Below, one piece after another: positions 8,636 to 17,484 of a DNA stretch of 64,000 nucleotides. How positions within the stretch are numbered: the stretch's first letter is position 1; every line of letters begins with the position of its first letter. The stretch comes from Brevundimonas sp. (GTDB lineage: Bacteria > Pseudomonadota > Alphaproteobacteria > Caulobacterales > Caulobacteraceae), in assembly GCF_013912065.1 (NCBI RefSeq), contig NZ_JACESA010000006.1, positions 141,303 to 205,302 of the forward strand, read 5' to 3'. The notes under the pieces were generated by a model. It saw nothing but the letters and a program-made list of their open reading frames with translations. It ran no database searches and had not been told where the DNA came from. A program made the translations under genes and the position numbers.

Positions 8636-9688
8636 ATGCTGAAGGGCCGTCGCATCGCCGTGGTGCTGTTCAATCTGGGGGGACCGGATGACCAGGCGTC
8701 GGTGAAGCCGTTCCTGTTCAACCTGTTCAACGACCCGGCCATCATCGGTCTGCCCGGCGTGGTGCGTACGCCCCTGGCGAAGCTGATCTCCAGCCGGCGC
8801 GAGACCAGTGCCCAGGCCAACTACGCTCTGATGGGCGGGGGGTCGCCGCTGCTGCCCGAGACGCGCCGCCAGGCCGAGGCCCTGGAGGCCATGCTGAACG
8901 GCCGACTGGTCGAGGACGAGGTGCGGGTCTTCATCGCCATGCGCTACTGGAACCCCCTGACCGAGGAGACGGCGGTCGATGTCGCCGCCTTCGGCCCGGA
9001 CGAGGTGGTGCTGCTCCCGCTCTATCCGCAGTTCTCGACCACCACGACCCAGTCGTCCTTGAAGCTGTGGACCGAGATCTACGCCGGTTCTGGCGTCAGT
9101 CGTTCAGTCTGCTGCTATCCCCGCGCGGCGGGTTGGGTCCAGGCCCAGGCTCAGGCCATTGGCCAAAAGCTTGACGAGGCGGGCGAGGCGAGGGTGCGCG
9201 TCCTGTTCTCGGCCCACGGCATTCCTGAAAAGCTGGTGAGCGGCAAGGGCGACCCCTATCAGGAACAGGTCGAAACGACTGTCGCCGCCGTGGTCGCCAT
9301 GCTCGAGGCCGAGCGGGGACCCATCGACCACGCGCTCTGCTACCAGAGCCGGGTCGGACCGATGAAATGGCTGGGCCCCTCGACGCCGGAGGCCATCGAC
9401 ATGGCGGCCCAGGACGGCGTGGGCGTGGTCGTCACCCCCATCGCCTTCGTCTCCGAACATATCGAGACCCTGGTCGAGCTCGACATCGAATACGGGGAAC
9501 TGGCCCACGAAAAAGGGGTCAGTCCCTATCTGCGAGCCCCAGCCGTGGGCATAGAACCTCTGTTCATCGACACCTTGGCTGACGCGACGGTTGAAGCTTT
9601 GGGCCGCACCGGCGTGGCGCCCTTCGGCCAGGGCTGCAAGGCCGGCTGGAAGGCCTGCCCCTATCGCAACGGGAAGAACGCGGCATGA
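8636..9688 (+). CDS. hemH: Ferrochelatase
   Basis: After MLKGRR the protein reads IAVVLFNLGGPDDQASVKPFL, the conserved ferrochelatase start, and contains RVLFSAHGIPEKLV, with the His that binds the porphyrin/metal site. It inserts Fe2+ into protoporphyrin IX. ATG at 8636 has GGGGGAAAAG just upstream; an ATG at 8606 would give an ATGA overlap with hemE and ten more residues. From 8636 the product is 350 residues. Confidence 0.96.
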   Translation: MLKGRRIAVVLFNLGGPDDQASVKPFLFNLFNDPAIIGLPGVVRTPLAKLISSRRETSAQANYALMGGGSPLLPETRRQAEALEAMLNGRLVEDEVRVFIAMRYWNPLTEETAVDVAAFGPDEVVLLPLYPQFSTTTTQSSLKLWTEIYAGSGVSRSVCCYPRAAGWVQAQAQAIGQKLDEAGEARVRVLFSAHGIPEKLVSGKGDPYQEQVETTVAAVVAMLEAERGPIDHALCYQSRVGPMKWLGPSTPEAIDMAAQDGVGVVVTPIAFVSEHIETLVELDIEYGELAHEKGVSPYLRAPAVGIEPLFIDTLADATVEALGRTGVAPFGQGCKAGWKACPYRNGKNAA

Positions 9689-10152
9689 ATATCTACGACC
9701 TGGCGCGGGGCCTGCACATTCTGGCGGTGATCGCCTGGATGGCCGGCATGCTGTTCCTGCCCCGCCTCTATGCCTATGACGTCGAGCAGAACGCCAAGCC
9801 CGAGCCTCTACGTGGCGAGATGCAGGGCCTGTTGCGGCTCTGGCAGACGCGGCTGCTGCGCATCATCGTCAATCCGGCCATGATCCTGGCCTGGGCCTTT
9901 GGCCTATGGCTGATCCATATCGACGTTTCCGCCCGTGGCTGGGCCTTTCTGGCCGAGCCCTGGATGGTGACGAAACTGGTCGGCGTCTTCCTGCTGAGCG
10001 GTTGGCATGGGTTCCTGGCCGGTCAGAGGAAGAAGATCGTCGCAGGGACGTCGAAATATTCAGGCAAGTTCTGGCGGATGACCAATGAGGTCCCGTTCGT
10101 CCTCGCCATTATCATGGTGCTGTCGGTGACGACGGAGTGGACCTTCGGTTGA
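9685..10152 (+). CDS. hemJ: Protoporphyrinogen IX oxidase HemJ
   Basis: The 155-residue membrane protein (UPF0093 family) has four hydrophobic segments and the N-terminal motif RGLHILAVIAWMAGMLFLPR, where His11 corresponds to the conserved heme-ligand His. It oxidises protoporphyrinogen IX in the inner membrane, the step just before HemH. Its ATG overlaps the hemH stop by 4 bp. At the position after RLYAY many family members, from memory, have His, whereas this protein has Asp; an alignment would show whether this is lineage-specific. Confidence 0.92.
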   Translation: MNIYDLARGLHILAVIAWMAGMLFLPRLYAYDVEQNAKPEPLRGEMQGLLRLWQTRLLRIIVNPAMILAWAFGLWLIHIDVSARGWAFLAEPWMVTKLVGVFLLSGWHGFLAGQRKKIVAGTSKYSGKFWRMTNEVPFVLAIIMVLSVTTEWTFG

Positions 10153-10182
10153 AGGCTCCGATCCTTGCGAATCGAAGCCTTC
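10151..10182. terminator. Stem-loop after hemJ
   Basis: Arms of 12 bp (11 paired) at 10151-10162 and 10171-10182 flank an 8-base loop. The hairpin overlaps the hemJ stop codon and separates hemJ from the convergent SDR gene. There is no T-run, so intrinsic termination is uncertain. Confidence 0.4.
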
Positions 10183-10199
10183 ATGGCGACGCTTCTACT

Positions 10200-10934
10200 T
10201 CAGACCTGAGCCAGGCCGCCGTCGACGAAGACCTCGCCGCCGGTCATGAAGCTACTGTCCGATGAAGCCAGGAAGGCCGCGACGGCGCCGGTCTCCGACG
10301 GTTCGCCCATCCGGCCGAGCACGGTCGATGCCCCTATCGCCGAGATACCCTCATCACCGAGAACCTCGAGCGCCAGCTCGGTCGTGATCGGTCCGGGAGA
10401 CAGGACGTTGACGCGAATGCCTGTACCTTTCAGGTCCAGCGCCCAGGACCGCGCCAGATTGCGGATCGCGGCCTTGGTGGCGCTGTAGATGCTGAAGGCG
10501 GGTGTTCCCATCACCCCGGTGCTGGAGCCGGTCAGGATGATCGACCCCCCTTCGCTCATCAGCGGCAGGGCCTTCTGCACCGTGAAGACCGTTCCCTTTA
10601 CATTGACGTCGAAAATCTGATCGTAGTGTTCAGGCGTGATTTCGCCCAACCTCGCGAAGGCGCCGGTTCCGGCGTTGGCGAACAGGATGTCCAGACTGCC
10701 GCGCTCGGACTTCACCGTTTCATAGAGCCGGTCGAGGTCGGCCTGATCGGTGATGGAGCCGCTTACCGCACGGGCGTTGTCACCGAGTTGGTTCACCGCG
10801 TCCTCGAGTTGAGCTCGCCGCCGTCCAAAGAGATAGACGAAGGCGCCTTCCTCGACGAACCTTTTGGCGGCTCCCAGGCCGATGCCGCTTCCGCCCCCCG
10901 TCACAACCGCCGTCTTGCCGCTTAGTCTGCTCAT
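10200..10934 (-). CDS. SDR family NAD(P)-dependent oxidoreductase
   Basis: The 244-residue protein shows the classical short-chain dehydrogenase plan: TGGGSGIG cofactor motif at residues 12-19, NAGTG near 85, catalytic Ser in ILTGSSTG, and YSATK active-site motif, then a PG segment (SPGPITTEL). The substrate is unknown. ATG at 10934 is chosen because AAGGAG lies 8 bases upstream; the frame continues upstream without an initiation signal. It is divergent from an HxlR regulator, a pairing often seen with HxlR-controlled oxidoreductases. Confidence 0.93.
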   Translation of the reverse strand: MSRLSGKTAVVTGGGSGIGLGAAKRFVEEGAFVYLFGRRRAQLEDAVNQLGDNARAVSGSITDQADLDRLYETVKSERGSLDILFANAGTGAFARLGEITPEHYDQIFDVNVKGTVFTVQKALPLMSEGGSIILTGSSTGVMGTPAFSIYSATKAAIRNLARSWALDLKGTGIRVNVLSPGPITTELALEVLGDEGISAIGASTVLGRMGEPSETGAVAAFLASSDSSFMTGGEVFVDGGLAQV

Positions 10935-10971
10935 GATGTGCTCCTTCATTGGTTGCACAGAGCTGGCGGCG

Positions 10972-11009
10972 CACCTACCTAACAGCAAGTATGCACCTTT
11001 TGGTAAGTG
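10972..11009. promoter_or_regulatory. Inverted repeat between SDR and hxlR genes, putative HxlR operator
   Basis: CACCTACCTA at 10972-10981 and TTGGTAAGTG at 11000-11009 are inverted copies matching at 8 of 10 positions across an 18-bp spacer. The pair lies in the 82-bp divergent promoter region. Assignment to the HxlR protein is an inference. Confidence 0.35.
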
Positions 11010-11016
11010 CCAAGAA

Positions 11017-11457
11017 ATGTCAGCGAAAGTATCAGACCCGGTTTCGGAGTCTCTTCCGATCCAGCCGCAGGCCGAGACCGATAGTTCAACCCTGCCAGGG
11101 TTTACCTGCGGACTTGACGCGACTCTGCGGGTTGTTTCCGGCAAGTGGAAACCTTTGGTGCTCTACTTCCTCGCCCAAGGGGGGCCAACCCGTTACGGAG
11201 ACCTTCGGCGCGCGGTGCGGGATGTCAGCGACAAGATGTTGATCCAGCACCTCAAGGAGCTGGAGGCCGACGGTCTGGTGAAGAGAACAGACTATAAGGA
11301 AATCCCTCCGCGCGTTGACTACAGCCTCACGCCCCTGGGACGCAGTCTCGCGCAGGCGCTGGTTCCGCTCTGTACCTGGGGCGCCGAAAACATGGCGGAG
11401 GTCACTCGCATATTCGCTGAACGCGACGCCTGGAGAGACAAGGGGCGTAAAGCGTGA
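11017..11457 (+). CDS. HxlR family winged-helix transcriptional regulator
   Basis: The 146-residue product carries the HxlR core: Cys31 in [18 protein letters not shown], the motif [21 protein letters not shown], the recognition region [18 protein letters not shown] and the wing [15 protein letters not shown]. Many HxlR proteins sense quinones, aldehydes or diamide through this N-terminal cysteine. The start at 11017 lies just after the inverted repeat shared with the SDR gene, its likely target. Confidence 0.9.
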   Translation: MSAKVSDPVSESLPIQPQAETDSSTLPGFTCGLDATLRVVSGKWKPLVLYFLAQGGPTRYGDLRRAVRDVSDKMLIQHLKELEADGLVKRTDYKEIPPRVDYSLTPLGRSLAQALVPLCTWGAENMAEVTRIFAERDAWRDKGRKA

Positions 11458-11668
11458 TGAAAGACCGCAACGCCTCCGCTTGACCTTCACCCCCGCCTGT
11501 GGTTCCGCTGGCGACGAACCGTTCGGCTTTGTCGGCGGTCCCTCTCTTTTCGCGACGCCCGCCGGTTCTACCAGCGGGAGCCCGCCGCGCTCCCCTTCGG
11601 CCGTAAGGCCAGACATTTCCAGATACCCGACGCCGCAGCCCTGTTGCGCGCGCCCGCGAGCCTGCACC

Positions 11669-13102
11669 ATGACCGACGTCCGCGACACCAATCCCGACAC
11701 GCCCGAAACCGAGACCCTCGACGCGGAGGTCCGGACCCATCACGGCGCCGAATATGAAGCCGGCGAGTCCGCCGGCGCCGATTCCGGCGTGGACACAACG
11801 GCCGACGACGAGGACGACGGCGAGCCCGTCGTCGCCAACGGCCGGATCACCCTGGCCGAGCTGAACGAGAAGACGCCGGCCGATCTGGTCGCCTTCGCCG
11901 AACAGCTGGAGGTCGAGAACGCCTCCAACCTGCGCAAGCAGGATCTGCTGTTCGCGATCCTGAAGGCGCTGGCCGACGAAGAAGTCGAGATCATCGCCGA
12001 CGGGGTGCTGGAAATCCTGCCCGACGGCTTCGGCTTCCTGCGCAGTTCGGACGCCAACTATCTTCCGGGTCCGGACGACGTCTATGTGTCGCCCTCGCAG
12101 ATCCGTCGCTTCGGCCTGCGCTCGGGCGACACCGTCCACGGCGCCGTGCGGGCGCCGCGCGAGGGCGAGCGCTATTTCGCCCTGCTGAAGGTCGACACGA
12201 TCAATCTCGAAGACCCCGAGATGGTCAAGACCAAGGTCTTGTTCGACAACCTGACCCCGCTCTATCCCGAAGAGCGGCTGCATATGGAAATCCAGGACCC
12301 GACCCTGAAGGATCGTTCGGGCCGTGTGATCGACATCGTCTCGCCGCTCGGCAAAGGGCAGCGCTGCCTGATCGTGGCCCCGCCGCGGGTCGGCAAGACG
12401 GTGATGCTGCAGAACATCGCCAAGTCGATCGAGAAGAACCATCCGGAAGTGATCCTGATCGTCCTGCTGATCGACGAACGGCCCGAAGAAGTCACCGACA
12501 TGCAGCGGACGGTGAAGGGCGAGGTCGTGGCCTCGACCTTCGACGAACCGGCCACGCGCCACGTCGCCGTCGCCGAAATGGTGATCGAAAAGGCCAAGCG
12601 CCTTGTCGAGCACAAGAAGGACGTGGTGATCCTGCTGGACTCCATCACCCGCTTGGGCCGCGCCTATAACGCGACGGTCCCGTCGTCGGGCAAGGTGCTG
12701 ACCGGGGGTGTCGACGCCAACGCCCTGCAGCGCCCGAAACGCTTCTTCGGCGCGGCGCGGAATGTGGAGCAGGGCGGCTCGCTGACCATCATCGCCACGG
12801 CCCTGATCGACACCGGCAGCCGGATGGACGAGGTGATCTTCGAAGAGTTCAAGGGCACCGGCAACTCGGAAATCGTGCTGGACCGCAAGGTGGCGGACAA
12901 GCGGATCTTCCCGGCCATCGACGTGCTGAAGTCGGGCACCCGTAAGGAAGATCTGATCACGCCCAAGGATCAGCTGGCCAAGACCTATGTCCTGCGCCGT
13001 ATCCTCAACCCGATGGGCCCGCAGGACGCGATCGAATTCCTGCTCGACAAACTACGTCAGTCGAAGAACAATTCCGACTTCTTCCAGTCCATGAACACCT
13101 GA
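11669..13102 (+). CDS. rho: Transcription termination factor Rho
   Basis: The 477-residue protein has an acidic N-terminal extension (residues 1-60), the Rho N-terminal helical domain ([23 protein letters not shown]), the RNA-binding OSB fold ([22 protein letters not shown]), the Walker A motif PPRVGKT near residue 240 and Walker [17 protein letters not shown]. It is the hexameric RNA helicase that ends transcription. The frame remains open far upstream to 11315, but homology starts near the ATG at 11669. The 211-bp leader from 11458 shows no gene; Rho leaders are often autoregulated. Confidence 0.97.
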   Translation: MTDVRDTNPDTPETETLDAEVRTHHGAEYEAGESAGADSGVDTTADDEDDGEPVVANGRITLAELNEKTPADLVAFAEQLEVENASNLRKQDLLFAILKALADEEVEIIADGVLEILPDGFGFLRSSDANYLPGPDDVYVSPSQIRRFGLRSGDTVHGAVRAPREGERYFALLKVDTINLEDPEMVKTKVLFDNLTPLYPEERLHMEIQDPTLKDRSGRVIDIVSPLGKGQRCLIVAPPRVGKTVMLQNIAKSIEKNHPEVILIVLLIDERPEEVTDMQRTVKGEVVASTFDEPATRHVAVAEMVIEKAKRLVEHKKDVVILLDSITRLGRAYNATVPSSGKVLTGGVDANALQRPKRFFGAARNVEQGGSLTIIATALIDTGSRMDEVIFEEFKGTGNSEIVLDRKVADKRIFPAIDVLKSGTRKEDLITPKDQLAKTYVLRRILNPMGPQDAIEFLLDKLRQSKNNSDFFQSMNT

Positions 13103-13124
13103 TCTAATTTGATCAGCCCGGGGA

Positions 13125-13140
13125 CGTTTCACGTGAAACA
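13125..13140. other. parS-like centromere site 1
   Basis: CGTTTCACGTGAAACA matches the consensus TGTTTCACGTGAAACA at 15 of 16 positions. It lies 22 bp after the rho stop and directly abuts the ribosome-binding site of the next gene. Confidence 0.85.
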
Positions 13141-13152
13141 GGAGACGCTCGC

Positions 13153-13377
13153 ATGAAGGTTCAGGTCGAGATCGATTGCACCCCGGCCGAGGCGCGCGCC
13201 TTCCTCGGTCTGCCCGATGTCGCCCCGCTCAACGAGGCGATGGTGGCGGAGATGCAGAAGCGGATGGAGGCCAATGTCGCCGCCATGCAGCCGGAAGAGC
13301 TGATGAAGACCTGGACCAGTTTCGGCCTCCAGGCTCAGGACCAGTTCCGCCGTCTGATGGAAGCGGCTGTGAAGTGA
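13153..13377 (+). CDS. Small conserved protein, DUF6489-like
   Basis: The 74-residue protein is helical and acidic, beginning MKVQVEIDCTPAEARAFLGL and ending with LQAQDQFRRLMEAAVK. I believe it belongs to the small alphaproteobacterial DUF6489 family, whose function is unknown. GGAG at 13141-13144 sits 8 bases before the ATG and touches parS site 1, so ParB binding could affect its expression. Confidence 0.8.
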   Translation: MKVQVEIDCTPAEARAFLGLPDVAPLNEAMVAEMQKRMEANVAAMQPEELMKTWTSFGLQAQDQFRRLMEAAVK

Positions 13378-13385
13378 CCGGACAC

Positions 13386-13538
13386 CGTCTCCTCCCCACA
13401 GAGTGGGGAGGGGGACCGCGAAGCGGTGGAGGGGCCCTTGCCGTGCCCCGGGCGTCTAGCTTTTATCGTGGTGAGAACCCCTCCGTCACGGCGCTGAAAA
13501 AGCGCCCCGCCACCTCCCCACGCTGTGGGGAGAAGACT
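13386..13538. repeat. MITE/REP-like palindromic repeat
   Basis: The left end (GTCTCCTCCCCACA... from 13387) and the right end, read in reverse (GTCTTCTCCCCACAG... from 13537), form inverted termini of about 24 bp, each itself a small hairpin with TCCCCAC and GTGGGGA. The internal part has CCGCGAAGCGG and CGCTGAAAAAGCG stems. A related copy lies at 58183-58264. It fills the gap between DUF6489 and mnmE. Confidence 0.7.
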
Positions 13539-13545
13539 TGAGATA

Positions 13546-14853
13546 ATGACCGACACCATCTTCGCACTTGCGACCCCGCCGGGACGGGGCGCCATCGCCG
13601 TGCTTCGTCTGTCCGGGCCGGCTGTCGAACAGACCTTGACCGCACTCGGCGCGACGCGGCTCAAGCCGCGGATGGCGTCGGTGCGCGATCTGGCCCACGA
13701 CGGGGTGCGCATCGACCAGGCCCTGGTGCTGAGGTTTGTCGCCCCTCATTCCTATACCGGTGAAGACTGCGCCGAACTGCATCTGCATGGTGGCCGGGCC
13801 GTGGTCGAGGCGGCTAGCCAGGCCCTTATAGCCCTGGGCGTTCGACCGGCCGAGCCCGGAGAATTCACTCGTCGCGCTTTCCAGAACGGACGGATGGACC
13901 TGGCCCAGGCCGAAGCGGTCGCCGACCTGATCGACGCCGAAACCACCGCCCAGGCGCGTCAGGCCCTCGGGCAGTTGGACGGACGGCTGAGTGAGACCTA
14001 TGCCGGCTTCCGCCGCGACCTACTGCACGCGCTGGCGCTGGTCGAGGCGGAGATCGATTTCCCCGACGAGGATGTGCCGGACAATCTGGCTCGCACCGCC
14101 GGTCCCGTGCTGGATCGGCTGGCGGAGGATCTGCGTCGGGCGGTGGAGACGGGGCGGCGCGGCGAACGGGTCCGCGACGGTTATCGCATAGTGCTGATCG
14201 GCGAGACCAACGCCGGCAAGTCCTCTCTGTTCAACGCCCTCGTGGCCCGCGAGGCGGCGATTGTCACCCCGATCGCGGGGACCACGCGCGATGTCTTGGA
14301 CGCCGATCTGATCATCGGCGGCTATGCCGTGACCCTGTCCGATACGGCCGGTTTGCGCGATAGCGACGACCCGATCGAGGCCGAGGGCGTGCGTAGGGCG
14401 CGGGCGCGGGCCGAGCAGGCGGATCTGAGACTATGGGTCCGCGCCCCGGGCGATCCAGACGGGGTCGCCGCCGACTATGTTCGACCGGGCGACCTGGTGG
14501 TGGCCAATAAGGCGGATCTCGAGGGAGCCGTGCCTAATCGAGGGCTGGAGGTTCTGACGGTCAGCACTCGAAGCGGCGAGGGGATGTCGCGGCTGCACGA
14601 CTGGCTGGCCGCACGGCTGGCCCGTGATTTGTCTGGTGCGGACTTTCCGGCCGTGACCCGGGAGCGACATCGTCTTCGTCTGACCGAGGCGTTGGCGGCG
14701 GTGGAGGCGGGGCGTAAGGCCCTGGATATTGCGCCTGAAATGGCGGGGGACGATTTGCGACGCGCGGCGGCGGCTTTGTCGCGGGTGACGGGTGAGGTCG
14801 GGGTAGAGGACATCCTTGGCGAGGTGTTCTCGAGCTTCTGTATCGGAAAGTAA
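13546..14853 (+). CDS. mnmE: tRNA modification GTPase MnmE
   Basis: The 435-residue protein begins DTIFALATPPGRGAIAVLRLSG, the folate-binding N-terminal domain. The G domain has GETNAGKSS (G1) near residue 219, GTTRDVLD (G2), DTAGLRD (G3) and NKAD (G4). The C-terminus FCIGK is the catalytic CxGK motif. With MnmG it makes 5-carboxymethylaminomethyluridine at tRNA wobble position 34. ATG at 13546 follows the repeat element; no strong ribosome site is visible. Confidence 0.96.
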   Translation: MTDTIFALATPPGRGAIAVLRLSGPAVEQTLTALGATRLKPRMASVRDLAHDGVRIDQALVLRFVAPHSYTGEDCAELHLHGGRAVVEAASQALIALGVRPAEPGEFTRRAFQNGRMDLAQAEAVADLIDAETTAQARQALGQLDGRLSETYAGFRRDLLHALALVEAEIDFPDEDVPDNLARTAGPVLDRLAEDLRRAVETGRRGERVRDGYRIVLIGETNAGKSSLFNALVAREAAIVTPIAGTTRDVLDADLIIGGYAVTLSDTAGLRDSDDPIEAEGVRRARARAEQADLRLWVRAPGDPDGVAADYVRPGDLVVANKADLEGAVPNRGLEVLTVSTRSGEGMSRLHDWLAARLARDLSGADFPAVTRERHRLRLTEALAAVEAGRKALDIAPEMAGDDLRRAAAALSRVTGEVGVEDILGEVFSSFCIGK

Positions 14854-14859
14854 TACCGG

Positions 14860-14875
14860 TGTTTCACGTGAACAC
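14860..14875. other. parS-like site 2 (degenerate)
   Basis: TGTTTCACGTGAACAC keeps the first 13 positions of the parS consensus, then looks shifted by loss of one A. It lies in the mnmE-mnmG gap. Confidence 0.6.
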
Positions 14876-14956
14876 CTTAAGTATGACCCCGTTCATCGAC
14901 CCTCGTGCGCGCCCTGACCTCTGGCGAAAACGCCGGATTTGCACTATGTGGCGCGG

Positions 14957-16852
14957 ATGAAAGCCTCAACCGAAATCTGCTTCGACGTCGTCGTCATCGG
15001 CGGCGGCCATGCCGGCTGTGACGCGGCGGCCGCATCGGCGCGCGCCGGCGCTCGCACCCTGCTGCTGACCCAGAAGCTGGAAACCATCGGGGAGATGTCT
15101 TGCAATCCGGCCATCGGCGGCTTGGGCAAGGGGCATCTGGTGCGTGAGATCGACGCCTTGGACGGGTTAATGGGGCGGTTGGCCGATGTGTCCGGCATCC
15201 AGTTCCGCCTGCTGAACCGGTCGAAGGGCGCGGCCGTGCGCGGCCCGCGTAGTCAGATCGACCGCCGCCTTTATCGCGAAGCCATGCAGGCCGAACTGGC
15301 GCGGACGTCCAATCTGACCCTGATGGCGGGCACGGCTGAACACCTGATCATGGACGGCGATCAGGTCACGGGCGTGGTCACGGGGGCTGGCGATAGACTG
15401 CGGGCAGGGGCCGTGGTGCTGACGACCGGCACCTTCCTGAACGGTGTGATCCACCGCGGCGACGAACGGATCCCGGCGGGTCGTCATGGCGAGGCGCCAT
15501 CGACGGGGCTGGCCGCCGATCTCCACAGTGCGGATTTGATGATGGGACGGTTGAAGACCGGCACCCCTGCGCGTCTGGACGGACGCACCATCGCCTGGGA
15601 CCAATTGGAGATGCAGCAGGCGGACGAGACGCCGTCGGCCTTCTCCTTCCTGACCGACCAGATCTCCGTGCCGCAGATCGCTTGCGGCGTGACCCATACG
15701 ACCGAGGAAACCCATCGTATCATCGCCGAAAATCTGGGCGAGAGCGCCGTCTATGGCGGCAAGTTGTCGGGCCGGGGACCGCGCTATTGTCCGTCGATCG
15801 AGGACAAGGTGGTCCGGTTCGCCGACAAGACCAGCCACCAGATCTTCCTCGAGCCGGAGGGTCTGGACGATCCGACCGTCTATCCGAACGGGATTTCGAC
15901 CTCGGTGTCCGAGGCGACCCAGCTGGCCTTTCTGCGGACCATCCCCGGTCTGGAGGCGGTGGAGGTGTTTCGGTACGGCTATGCGATCGAATACGACTAT
16001 GTCGATCCGCGCGAGCTGACCCCTGCTCTGGAAGTGAAGAAGCGGCCAGGCCTCTATCTGGCGGGCCAGATCAATGGGACGACCGGCTACGAGGAGGCGG
16101 CCGCCCAGGGCCTTATGGCTGGGTGGAACGCGGCGCGGGCGGCGGCGGGGCAGGCTCCGATGATTCTGGGGCGTGATCAGGCCTATATCGGCGTCATGAT
16201 CGACGACCTGGTGACACGGGGCGTGACCGAACCCTATCGCATGTTCACCAGCCGGGCCGAGTATCGACTGACCCTGCGTGCCGATAACGCCGACCAGAGA
16301 CTGACGCCGCTGGGCGTTGAGTGTGGGATCGTCGGCGACGAACGTCGCGTGCGGTTCCAGGCCAAGGCCGAGAAACTGTCCGTGGCCAGCACTGTTTCAC
16401 GTGAAACCCTGTTCACCCCCAAGGAAGCCAACAGCCTCGGGATTCCCGTCAACGCCGACGGTCGGCGTCGGTCGATGCGCGAACTGCTGGCCTTCCCCGA
16501 CGTGACGCTGGACCATTTCGTCCCCGTCTGTCCCACCATCTCTGGATGGGGCGCCGAGATCCGTGAACAGATCGAGATCGACGCCGGCTACGCCAACTAC
16601 CTGGATCGGCAGGCGATAGACGCCGAGGCTCTGCGTACCGAAGAGGCGATGCTACTGCCTGCCGACCTGGATTATGCCGCCATCGGCAGCCTGTCCAACG
16701 AGGTCAAGGAGAAGCTGGCCCGGATTCAGCCCAGAACCCTGGGCCAGGCGGGTCGTATCGAAGGCATGACGCCCGGCGCCCTGACGGCCCTCCTGGCCCA
16801 TGTGAAGAAGGCGCCGGCCAGGGCGTCCGCCAAGGGCGAGGTCGCCGCCTGA
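14957..16852 (+). CDS. mnmG: tRNA uridine-5-carboxymethylaminomethyl synthesis enzyme MnmG
   Basis: The 631-residue flavoprotein starts with the FAD-binding [19 protein letters not shown] and has the GidA signatures [26 protein letters not shown] and the C-terminal helical MnmE-binding region after residue 545. It partners MnmE. ATG at 14957 leaves only a few residues before the Rossmann strand; a TTG at 14939 is possible. A near-perfect parS site is embedded in the coding sequence at 16393-16408. The stop codon overlaps the rsmG start by one base. Confidence 0.96.
   Translation: MKASTEICFDVVVIGGGHAGCDAAAASARAGARTLLLTQKLETIGEMSCNPAIGGLGKGHLVREIDALDGLMGRLADVSGIQFRLLNRSKGAAVRGPRSQIDRRLYREAMQAELARTSNLTLMAGTAEHLIMDGDQVTGVVTGAGDRLRAGAVVLTTGTFLNGVIHRGDERIPAGRHGEAPSTGLAADLHSADLMMGRLKTGTPARLDGRTIAWDQLEMQQADETPSAFSFLTDQISVPQIACGVTHTTEETHRIIAENLGESAVYGGKLSGRGPRYCPSIEDKVVRFADKTSHQIFLEPEGLDDPTVYPNGISTSVSEATQLAFLRTIPGLEAVEVFRYGYAIEYDYVDPRELTPALEVKKRPGLYLAGQINGTTGYEEAAAQGLMAGWNAARAAAGQAPMILGRDQAYIGVMIDDLVTRGVTEPYRMFTSRAEYRLTLRADNADQRLTPLGVECGIVGDERRVRFQAKAEKLSVASTVSRETLFTPKEANSLGIPVNADGRRRSMRELLAFPDVTLDHFVPVCPTISGWGAEIREQIEIDAGYANYLDRQAIDAEALRTEEAMLLPADLDYAAIGSLSNEVKEKLARIQPRTLGQAGRIEGMTPGALTALLAHVKKAPARASAKGEVAA
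16393..16408. other. parS-like site 3, inside mnmG
   Basis: TGTTTCACGTGAAACC matches the consensus at 15 of 16 positions and encodes Val-Ser-Arg-Glu-Thr within MnmG. Confidence 0.85.
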
Positions 16853-17484
16853 TGTCGGACGCGGAACGAGCCGTCTTCCAGGCCAAGACAGGCGCCACGG
16901 TGGCGCAGATGGCGGACCTGGAGACTTTTCGTCTCCGTCTGACCGAGGCTAACGAGGTGATGAACCTTGTCGGTCCCGACAGCCTGCCGGATTTCTGGAA
17001 CCGGCACGCCTGGGACAGCGCCCAGCTACTGGCCCTCGCGCCGGATGCTCTGACCTGGGCCGACCTGGGCGCGGGCGCGGGATTTCCGGGCGTGGTGCTG
17101 GCGATTCTGTTGAAGGGCAGAGTTGGAGGCCATATCTGGTTGATCGACAGTCTGGGAAAACGGTGTCGTTTCCTGCAAGAGGTGGTGGACGCCTTCGATC
17201 TTCCGGCGACGGTCGTGAACGGCAGGGCCGAAGCTCAAACGATCCGATGCGACATCGTCACTGCTCGCGCGGTCGCGCCGATGGAGAAGTTGCTGGGTTA
17301 TGCACAGCCCTACTTTGAAAGGGGTGCACAAGGTCTGTTTCTGAAGGGGGAGAAGGCCGAATCCGAGTTGATCGAGGCGCGGAAATCCTGGCATTTTGAG
17401 GCTGAACTGGCCCCGTCGCAAAGCGACCCGCGCGGCCGCATCGTGACAGTCCGGAGTGTTCGACGTGCCCGCCCCCAGCACTAG
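16852..17484 (+). CDS. rsmG: 16S rRNA (guanine(527)-N7)-methyltransferase RsmG
   Basis: The 210-residue methyltransferase contains the RsmG segment FWNRHAWDSAQLL and the S-adenosylmethionine motif WADLGAGAGFPGVVLAI near residues 65-81. It methylates 16S rRNA G527. The gene is joined to mnmG by a TGATG overlap and its 3' end overlaps the start of parA by about 20 bp, giving the usual alphaproteobacterial order gidA-gidB-parA-parB. Confidence 0.95.
   Translation: MSDAERAVFQAKTGATVAQMADLETFRLRLTEANEVMNLVGPDSLPDFWNRHAWDSAQLLALAPDALTWADLGAGAGFPGVVLAILLKGRVGGHIWLIDSLGKRCRFLQEVVDAFDLPATVVNGRAEAQTIRCDIVTARAVAPMEKLLGYAQPYFERGAQGLFLKGEKAESELIEARKSWHFEAELAPSQSDPRGRIVTVRSVRRARPQH

Noticed and set aside
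11315-11668. Upstream in-frame extension of rho
   Set aside because: Overlaps the HxlR gene and lacks similarity; homology begins near 11669.
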